Positions 1-4,382 of a stretch of 7,562 bases of DNA are shown here, one piece after another. The translations under genes and the position numbers were made by a program. The DNA is from Planctomycetota bacterium (GTDB lineage Bacteria > Planctomycetota > UBA11346): contig CANETI010000115.1 in the NCBI GenBank assembly GCA_947440715.1, forward strand, positions 1 to 7,562, read 5' to 3'. Positions within the stretch are counted from its first letter, which is position 1. Every line of letters begins with the position of its first letter. A model generated the notes under the pieces. It did no database searches and was not told the DNA's origin. It saw only the letters and a list, made by a program, of their open reading frames with translations.

Positions 1-377
1 CAGTGCAATTAGTCCCTGGGCTGTCGTCGATGGCACGCATGGCCAATAATAGTGAGCTGCTGCAATTACGGCGCATGGCGCAACACCATCCGCAGCGTTT
101 CGCCATCCGCTCGAATTATCGTCCCGTTGATCCTGGTTGGCAGATGTGGAAATATTTGACGCAATGGAAATCACAGGTTGGTCATGCGGTGGCTGATGCT
201 TTGTTTGCTGAGGATAACGATTTGGTCGTCGATACTTGTTCCATGACCGACTGGGCGGGCACCATGCAGATTGAGCCAAATCAGGTTTACGACTTTGGTA
301 CCAGTCAGGTTCACCACTGTGCGTATTTCGTGCAACCGCAAACGTATGCTTTTTTACGCAAGGTGTTTGCTGGTTAG
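1..377 (+). CDS. C-terminal fragment of a probable alpha/beta hydrolase (DUF7379-like)
   Basis: The reading frame is open from the left edge of the window and ends at TAG 375-377, so the gene begins outside. The GTG at position 3 is almost certainly an internal codon. About 124 residues are visible. The segment DNDLVVDTCSM followed about 30 residues later by VHHCAYF resembles the end of lipase-like alpha/beta hydrolases, including the DUF7379 type. There an acidic residue after a strand (NDLVV) and a late histidine before an aromatic pair complete the catalytic triad. The nucleophile region would lie upstream and cannot be checked. Trp residues are frequent (DPGWQMWKYLTQW). The gene is convergent with groES and shares its terminator. 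The family call rests on remembered motif resemblance only; a bacterial esterase, or the hydrolase part of a CHAT-type multidomain protein, are both possible. Confidence 0.5.
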   Translation, partial: VQLVPGLSSMARMANNSELLQLRRMAQHHPQRFAIRSNYRPVDPGWQMWKYLTQWKSQVGHAVADALFAEDNDLVVDTCSMTDWAGTMQIEPNQVYDFGTSQVHHCAYFVQPQTYAFLRKVFAG

Positions 378-515
378 AAAGCGGATATAATTGAGGCAGA
401 ATATCCCCCGCATGGTCAACATTACGGTATTAGTGATGAATTCTAATCACGGTGTTTGCAGATGTGGTTGTTAGCATGAGGGCAGGCACGCGAATAGACG
501 GTGCTCAAGCACAAC

Positions 516-547
516 AAAAAACCCCAGCTGATTTCAGCTGGGGTTTT
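516..547. terminator. Bidirectional rho-independent terminator between the hydrolase gene and groES
   Basis: A perfect 9-bp GC-rich stem (CCCCAGCTG at 522-530, CAGCTGGGG at 535-543) closes an ATTT loop. It is flanked by an A tract (516-521) and a T tract (544-547), so each strand reads as hairpin plus U-run. On the minus strand the tail is TTTTTTGTTGTG, favouring groES termination. The plus-strand tail TTTTGCTTT is shorter. It lies 33 bp beyond the groES stop and about 140 bp after the hydrolase stop. Confidence 0.9.
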
Positions 548-549
548 GC

Positions 550-567
550 TTTAGTCGTTGGACTAAA
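550..567. other. Small hairpin between the groES stop and its terminator
   Basis: A perfect 7-bp inverted repeat, TTTAGTC (550-556) and GACTAAA (561-567), encloses a GTTG loop. It sits 13 bp past the groES stop codon and 2 bp before the terminator tract. In groES mRNA it would stack just upstream of the terminator hairpin and could stabilise the 3' end. The function is inferred; only the symmetry is seen. Confidence 0.5.
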
Positions 568-580
568 CGTTATTCAGTTA

Positions 581-877
581 TTATTCAATAACTGCGAGGA
601 CGTCGCTTTCTTCCATGACGAGATAATCTTCGCCACCAACTTTGACTTCGGTTCCGGCGTAATTGGTAAACAATACGCGGTTGCCGCTCTTGAGCTGCAT
701 GATTTGGCGTTTGCCGTCTTCCATCATTTTACCGTTGCCGATAGCAATGACGGTGCCTTCTTGTGGCTTATCTTTGGCCGATTCAGGAAGGACGATGCCG
801 CCCTTACTTTTTGCCGAAGGGGAAGAGCGTTGAACGATAACGTGTGATCCAACTGGTTTGATAGCTGGTTTACTCAT
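581..877 (-). CDS. groES: Co-chaperonin GroES (Cpn10)
   Basis: This is a 98-residue protein of normal family length that caps the GroEL double ring and closes the folding chamber in the cytoplasm. The N-terminal strand (IKPVGSHVIVQR) and the mobile loop (SKGGIVLP, residues 25-32), which docks on GroEL apical domains, are present. So are the family sequence KPQEGTVIAIG and the C-terminal strand EDYLVMEESDVLAVIE. The loop carries the hydrophobic IVL triplet, so it should still bind a GroEL. The ATG has a good Shine-Dalgarno, AGAGG at 885-889, 7 bases upstream. The usual groEL partner is missing: the next thing downstream is a strong terminator, and the next gene upstream is dnaK across a 157-bp spacer. 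It may be the only groES, serving a distant groEL, or a second specialised copy. Family identity is certain; the partner is unknown. Confidence 0.97.
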   Translation of the reverse strand: MSKPAIKPVGSHVIVQRSSPSAKSKGGIVLPESAKDKPQEGTVIAIGNGKMMEDGKRQIMQLKSGNRVLFTNYAGTEVKVGGEDYLVMEESDVLAVIE

Positions 878-904
878 GCAGGTACCTCTGGTCTTTCAGG
901 TTTG

Positions 905-925
905 GGGCTGCCGGAATGGCGGCCC
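905..925. other. Imperfect hairpin in the dnaK-groES spacer
   Basis: GGGCTGCC (905-912) and GGCGGCCC (918-925) form an 8-bp stem around a GGAAT loop. The single non-Watson-Crick pair is G-U if read on the plus strand, and an A-C mismatch in the actual groES-sense RNA. It lies 28 bp upstream of the groES start codon, just before the Shine-Dalgarno region, so it could influence groES translation or mark a processing point. It is flanked by a CGTTCTTG motif (925-932) that recurs at 1004-1011. Confidence 0.35.
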
Positions 926-962
926 GTTCTTGATGATTATGAGTCTGGAATGTCGAGTGAAG

Positions 963-1029
963 TTGGGGGCAGGCCGCTCGTGCCCTGTCGTCAGGGCAGA
1001 GGCCGTTCTTGGGGGCGGAAGCCCCCAAG
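963..1029 (-). promoter_or_regulatory. Structured intercistronic region with alternative hairpins, dnaK-groES
   Basis: Starting 5 bp after the dnaK stop, the RNA-sense strand has a tight hairpin (1008-1029): a 9-bp stem CTTGGGGGC/GCCCCCAAG with a 4-base loop. No T tract follows, so it is not a standard terminator. Next comes a 7-bp hairpin (TGCCCTG 981-987 with CAGGGCA 992-998) inside an outer GGCC/GGCC clamp (972-975, 1001-1004). A second copy of TTGGGGGC at 963-970 is equally complementary to GCCCCCAA at 1021-1028, so the first strand of the first hairpin can pair with either copy but not both. This layout suits an attenuator, an RNase-processing or mRNA-stability element setting the dnaK:groES ratio. 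The pairing options are seen; the function is inferred. Confidence 0.5.
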
Positions 1030-1034
1030 TGAAA

Positions 1035-2963
1035 TTATTTTTGGACAGTGAAGTCAGCATCCTTGATATTATCGTCACCGGCTTTTTTTGCCTGCGCTTG
1101 TGGTTCTGGTGCTGGACCCGCGCCGCCACCGGCACTGGCACCGGCGGCTTGTTGTTTGGCGAGCGAAGCTTCGTGGATGCGTTTGCCCCACGCTTGTGAT
1201 TTGCTCTCCAAATTCTTTTGCGCCGCTTCAATCGCAGCGATGTCGTCGCTGGTTTTGAGTTTTTCCAGCGCGTCGACGGCGGCTTTAATGTCCGCTTCTT
1301 CGCTGCCTTCGAATTTATCTTTATGCTCTTCCATCATGGTGCGAGTTTGGTGAACGGTTTGTTCACCAAGATTGCGTGCCTTGGCCAATTCTTCTTTTTT
1401 CTTGTCCGAATCAGCATTGGCGGCGGCTTCATCAACCATGCGTTGAATTTCGTCTTTGCCGAGGCCGGAGGACGATTGGATGGAGATGTGTTGTTCTTTG
1501 CCGGTAGCTTTATCCTTGGCCTTAACTTCCAAAATGCCGTTGGCGTCGATTTTGAACGTTACTTCGACTTGCGGCATGCCGCGCGGGGCTGGTGGAATGC
1601 CGTCGAGGGTGAATTTACCGATTTGACGGTTATCCGACGCCATGCGACGTTCGCCTTGGTATACTTGAATGTCCACGGCTGGCTGATTATTAGCCGCAGT
1701 CGAGAACACTTGCGTATGATCTTTCGGAATGGTGGTGTTGCGTTCGATCATCACCGTCATTACGCCGCCTTCGGTTTCGATGCCGAGCGACAACGGCGTA
1801 ACGTCGAGTAATAAAACGTCCTTCACTTCACCAGTGAGCACGCCGCCTTGAACGGCAGCGCCAACGGCGACGACTTCGTCGGGATTGACGTTCATCTTTG
1901 GTTGTTTGCCGAAGATTTCTTTGGCGATGGCTTGTGCGCTCGGCATGCGGGTCGAACCGCCGACCAGGACGACATCATCAATATCGCTGGCTGAGATCTT
2001 CGCATCCTTGATGCAATCCATGCACGGTTTACGCGCACGTTCGAGTAAGCCCTTCGACAGGTTTTCGAAATTAGCCCGTGTCAGTGATGAGTTGAGATGT
2101 TTCGGTGCACCACCAACCATGGTGATAAAGGGCAGTGAGATTTGCGCGGTCGTGACTTGCGATAATTCTTTTTTGGCTTTTTCCGCCGCTTCTTTTAAGC
2201 GTTGTAATGCCATTTTGTCTTTACGCAGATCAAGGCCGCCGTTTTCCTTGGCAAAGGTATCAGCCAACCAGTGGATGATAACGTCGTCGAAATCGTCACC
2301 GCCTAAGTGAGTGTCACCATTGGTGGCTAACACTTCCACGACGCCGTCGCCGACTTCCAAAATGGAAACGTCGAACGTACCGCCGCCTAAGTCGAAGATG
2401 GCAATTTTTCCGCTCTTGCCTTTATCCATGTGATAAGCGAGGGCGGCAGCAGTTGGTTCATTGATGATGCGTTTAACGTCGAGACCAGCGATCTTCCCAG
2501 CGTCTTTCGTCGCCTGGCGTTGGCTGTCATTAAAGTAAGCAGGCACCGTGATGACAGCTTCGGTGACGGCTTCGCCTAAATAATCTTCAGCGGCTTTTTT
2601 CAGGTACTGCAACACCATCGCGGAAATTTCCGGTGGGGTGTATTGTTTGCCGCGAATATCGACTTTGACTAATTCGTTGGAGCCGCCGACGACTTTGTAC
2701 GGCACCAAGGTTTCTTCGGCGCCAACTTCACTGTGGCGACGACCCATGAAGCGTTTGATGGAGTAAACGGTATTTTCTGGATTGGTGATAGCTTGGTTAC
2801 GCGCCATTTGACCGATCAAGCGATCGCCATTTTCGACGAAGCCGACGACGGACGGGGTGGTGCGTAAGCCTTCTTGATTGGCGATGACGACGGCTTCGCC
2901 GCCTTCCATAACGGACACGCAGCTATTGGTGGTGCCCAAGTCGATGCCGATGATTTTTCCCAT
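1035..2963 (-). CDS. dnaK: Molecular chaperone DnaK (Hsp70)
   Basis: This is a 642-residue cytoplasmic Hsp70 that binds exposed hydrophobic peptides in an ATP-driven cycle with DnaJ and GrpE. The three Hsp70 signatures are intact: IDLGTTNS (7-14), IFDLGGGTFDVSIL (189-202) and VVLVGGSTRMPS (331-342). The interdomain linker DVLLLDVTPLSLGIET (382-397), the substrate-binding beta domain (about 398-505) and the helical lid (to about 605) follow. The tail is Ala/Gly/Pro/Gln-rich and ends DADFTVQK, lacking the EEVKD-like terminus of many bacterial DnaKs. The start at ATG 2961-2963 is fixed by the universal MGKIIGIDLG beginning and a Shine-Dalgarno (AAAGGA, 2971-2976) 7 bases upstream; an in-frame extension to 3077 has no family support. 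It follows a response-regulator gene by 37 bp and precedes groES. I see no CIRCE element or sigma-32-like promoter in the short upstream gap, so it may be co-transcribed. Confidence 0.98.
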   Translation of the reverse strand: MGKIIGIDLGTTNSCVSVMEGGEAVVIANQEGLRTTPSVVGFVENGDRLIGQMARNQAITNPENTVYSIKRFMGRRHSEVGAEETLVPYKVVGGSNELVKVDIRGKQYTPPEISAMVLQYLKKAAEDYLGEAVTEAVITVPAYFNDSQRQATKDAGKIAGLDVKRIINEPTAAALAYHMDKGKSGKIAIFDLGGGTFDVSILEVGDGVVEVLATNGDTHLGGDDFDDVIIHWLADTFAKENGGLDLRKDKMALQRLKEAAEKAKKELSQVTTAQISLPFITMVGGAPKHLNSSLTRANFENLSKGLLERARKPCMDCIKDAKISASDIDDVVLVGGSTRMPSAQAIAKEIFGKQPKMNVNPDEVVAVGAAVQGGVLTGEVKDVLLLDVTPLSLGIETEGGVMTVMIERNTTIPKDHTQVFSTAANNQPAVDIQVYQGERRMASDNRQIGKFTLDGIPPAPRGMPQVEVTFKIDANGILEVKAKDKATGKEQHISIQSSSGLGKDEIQRMVDEAAANADSDKKKEELAKARNLGEQTVHQTRTMMEEHKDKFEGSEEADIKAAVDALEKLKTSDDIAAIEAAQKNLESKSQAWGKRIHEASLAKQQAAGASAGGGAGPAPEPQAQAKKAGDDNIKDADFTVQK

Positions 2964-3000
2964 GATATATTCCTTTTTTAGTGAGAGTTGTATTAAGCGT

Positions 3001-3405
3001 TTATTGTTCGAGTAACGTGTGAACGAGAGACGTGATGGCCGGTAATTCGACCGGTTTTGCAAGTAAGGTAATGGCACCAGCGCGTTGTGCTTCGCGGCCT
3101 AAATGCTGATCGGCGCGCGCGCTCATCAATACGATTTTCATTGACGGGTTGAGCATGGATGGGCGGTGGTTTGGTGTTTGAATGAGGCCTTGATCGGTAA
3201 CCCAGGACAGTAATTGAAATCCCGTCATGTCTGGCATGTCGACGTCGGACAGCAGCAAGTCGCAGCGCATGCGCGAGAGCACCGCAATAGCATCCGTGCC
3301 GTTACCGGCTTCAGCGATGTCACAACCCAGGTCCGCCAAGAATTCATGGAGCGATTCCCGCAGGTGGCGATCGTCGTCAGCAATAAGGATGGTGGGGGTT
3401 CGCAT
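3001..3405 (-). CDS. Stand-alone receiver-domain response regulator
   Basis: The protein has 134 residues and consists of a single CheY-like receiver with no output domain. The acidic pocket (ADDD, D10-D12), phospho-acceptor D54 in LLSDVDMPDMTG, the switch serine S95 (LMSARA) and invariant K117 (AKPVE) are all present, so phosphorylation should be possible. A stretch of about 14 residues (QTPNHRPSMLNPSM, 76-89) before strand 4 is longer than usual for CheY-like proteins. The start chosen (ATG 3403-3405) places MRTPTILIADDD at the standard domain beginning. It has no Shine-Dalgarno; in-frame alternatives exist at ATG 3442-3444 and TTG 3472-3474. No histidine kinase is visible. dnaK begins 37 bp downstream in the same direction, suggesting co-transcription, though any regulatory link is inference. 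It probably acts by protein-protein contact, like single-domain regulators in general. Confidence 0.88.
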   Translation of the reverse strand: MRTPTILIADDDRHLRESLHEFLADLGCDIAEAGNGTDAIAVLSRMRCDLLLSDVDMPDMTGFQLLSWVTDQGLIQTPNHRPSMLNPSMKIVLMSARADQHLGREAQRAGAITLLAKPVELPAITSLVHTLLEQ

Positions 3406-3561
3406 GGTGTAGGCTGTTGTTATCAGCTTGTTAGCATGGGCCATGCCAAAGCTTTTTGACCCAATGCGCCCCAACTCACCGAACCGACTCAGGCTAGGAG
3501 CTCAGGGATCTCATTTTTACGAGGGTGGATTGGTCAGAATGACAGGGGCGTTATTTGACTG
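3406..3561. other. Intergenic segment upstream of the response regulator
   Basis: No gene is supported here. Reading frames through it encode only low-complexity or repeat-derived peptides, apart from a possible N-terminal extension of the response regulator (to 3444 or 3474). It holds a short inverted repeat GTCAGAATGAC (3533-3543), two CTCAGG copies near 3489-3516, and a weak promoter candidate at 3419-3449. No clear terminator for the ispD operon is present. Confidence 0.5.
3419..3449 (-). promoter_or_regulatory. Weak sigma70-like promoter candidate for the response regulator-dnaK unit
   Basis: On the minus strand TTGGCA (3444-3449, one mismatch to TTGACA) is followed after 19 bp by GATAAC (3419-3424, four of six matches to TATAAT). 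The start of transcription would fall only about 6-8 bases before the ATG at 3405. That would fit the absence of a Shine-Dalgarno there (a nearly leaderless mRNA). The spacing is long and the -10 is poor, so this may be chance. Confidence 0.2.
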
Positions 3562-3600
3562 GTCCGATGTCCGATGTCCGATGTCCGATGTCCGACGTCG
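3562..3600 (+). repeat. Tandem heptanucleotide array, left arm (TCCGATG x5)
   Basis: Five consecutive 7-bp units: four TCCGATG (3563-3590) and one TCCGACG variant (3591-3597), followed by TCG. The array lies 39 bp beyond the ispD stop. It is inverted relative to the second array at 3676-3706; 24 bases (3576-3599) are perfectly complementary to 3683-3706, and a shifted register pairs 31 bases with one mismatch. The unit has no stop codon in any of six frames and reads as repeating MSDVRCP on the plus strand. Confidence 0.95.
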
Positions 3601-3638
3601 AAGAGCAATTTAGCTTCAATCGTTTAATCACTCGTCAT

Positions 3639-4373
3639 TTATAATCCGCATAAATCAGAATCAGCGGTCTCGCTAGACATCGGACGTCGGACATCGGACA
3701 TCGGACTTATTAATGCTTCCGCCACCGCCCAATCATCCGGCGTGGTCAGTTTTAAATTTCGTGCGTCACCTGGGACGATGGCGACTTTATGACCGGCCTT
3801 TTCCATGACTTGCGCATCATCGCTGCAAACCCAACCATTGGCTTCGGCTTGGGCAAAGGCGGCTAGGCCAAGGGGCAGGCGTAAGCCTTGTGGAGTTTGC
3901 GCTAACCACAGCGCGTCGCGTGGGATGGTGGTGTCGACGGTGCCGTCACTGGCGGCGCGTTTCACCGTTGCGGAACAGGGGATGGCAACCACGGCGGCGG
4001 GATGTTCACCTAGCGCATCAATACAGGCAGCAATGCAACTCGGTGGGACTAATGGTCGCACGGCGTCGTGAATTAAGGCGATATCGCAAAACGGTGCCAA
4101 AGCGCGCAGGCCAGCATGGACGGACGCTTGGCGAGTGTCGCCGCCGATGACGACATCAATGGGGAAAGGGTAAGTGGCTGTCGCTAATAATTTTTCGATG
4201 TCGGAACGTAAATCATCGCTCACGGCTAAGACGGCGTGATCAATTAATCCAACAAAGGCATCAAGGCTACGCAGTAAGACGGCGCGACCATTGAGGGGCA
4301 ATAATTGTTTGGGAACGGGCCCGCCAAAACGCGTTCCGCGACCGGCGGCGGGAATGACAAGGCCTGGGCGCAT
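3639..4373 (-). CDS. ispD: 2-C-methyl-D-erythritol 4-phosphate cytidylyltransferase IspD, with repeat-derived C-terminal tail
   Basis: IspD transfers CMP from CTP to methylerythritol phosphate, giving CDP-ME in the non-mevalonate isoprenoid pathway (cytosolic). The CTP-binding N-terminal loop PAAGRGTRFGGPVPKQ (8-23, with the conserved Arg and Lys), the family signature IHDAVRPLV (101-109), AQTPQG (158-163), SDDAQVME (184-191) and NLKLTTPDD (206-214) are all present. The catalytic core is therefore intact. The recognisable enzyme ends near ALI222. The last 22 residues (SPMSDVRR onward) come from a 7-bp repeat array and the sequence beyond it, so the native 3' end has been overwritten or displaced. 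The ATG at 4371-4373 lies 9 bp after the TPR gene and lacks a strong Shine-Dalgarno, suggesting coupled translation as the last gene of that operon. ispF, often adjacent in other bacteria, is absent. Confidence 0.95.
   Translation of the reverse strand: MRPGLVIPAAGRGTRFGGPVPKQLLPLNGRAVLLRSLDAFVGLIDHAVLAVSDDLRSDIEKLLATATYPFPIDVVIGGDTRQASVHAGLRALAPFCDIALIHDAVRPLVPPSCIAACIDALGEHPAAVVAIPCSATVKRAASDGTVDTTIPRDALWLAQTPQGLRLPLGLAAFAQAEANGWVCSDDAQVMEKAGHKVAIVPGDARNLKLTTPDDWAVAEALISPMSDVRRPMSSETADSDLCGL
3676..3706 (-). repeat. Tandem heptanucleotide array, right arm, inside the ispD 3' end
   Basis: On the minus strand there are four 7-bp units: TCCGATG (3699-3705, 3692-3698), the variant TCCGACG (3685-3691) and TCCGATG (3678-3684), plus a partial TC. 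It is the inverted partner of the array at 3562-3600. It is translated as part of IspD (residues about 223-233, SPMSDVRRPMS). The 75-bp interval between the two arrays holds the ispD stop codon. Confidence 0.95.
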
Positions 4374-4382
4374 ATTCAGCTT

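Noticed and set aside
430..450. Inverted repeat GTGAT/ATCAC around an EcoRI-like palindrome
   Set aside because: It is only 5 bp on each side in AT-rich spacer, easily due to chance, with no associated gene start.
452..847. 131-codon plus-strand open frame over groES and its terminator
   Set aside because: It runs through a strong terminator hairpin and is antisense to groES, with no recognisable protein features.
1008..1029. Rho-independent terminator after dnaK
   Set aside because: The stem is strong, but no T tract follows on the minus strand (next bases are AACGGCC), so groES is likely still reached by read-through.
1218..1811. 197-codon plus-strand open frame opposite dnaK
   Set aside because: It is antisense to a strongly conserved gene and shows no recognisable domain; it is a shadow of dnaK codon usage.
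2964..3000. CIRCE or sigma-32 heat-shock control site before dnaK
   Set aside because: No TTAGCACTC/GAGTGCTAA inverted repeat and no CTTGAAA-CCCCAT pattern can be found in the gap.
2964..3077. N-terminal extension of DnaK by 38 residues
   Set aside because: It overlaps the end of the response regulator gene, has no family counterpart, and the internal ATG at 2963 has a good Shine-Dalgarno and the canonical MGKIIGIDLG start.
3533..3543. GTCAGAATGAC palindrome as an operator or part of a dispersed repeat
   Set aside because: The arms are only 4 bp and no second copy is present in the window; nothing supports a binding site.
3428..3613. Plus-strand peptide ending SDVRCPMSDVRRRRAI
   Set aside because: It is a translation of the heptamer repeat and flanking intergenic DNA, a spurious protein of the kind such repeats create.
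3562..3706. CRISPR-like array
   Set aside because: The units are 7 bp with no unique spacers, so this is a simple tandem repeat and not a CRISPR.
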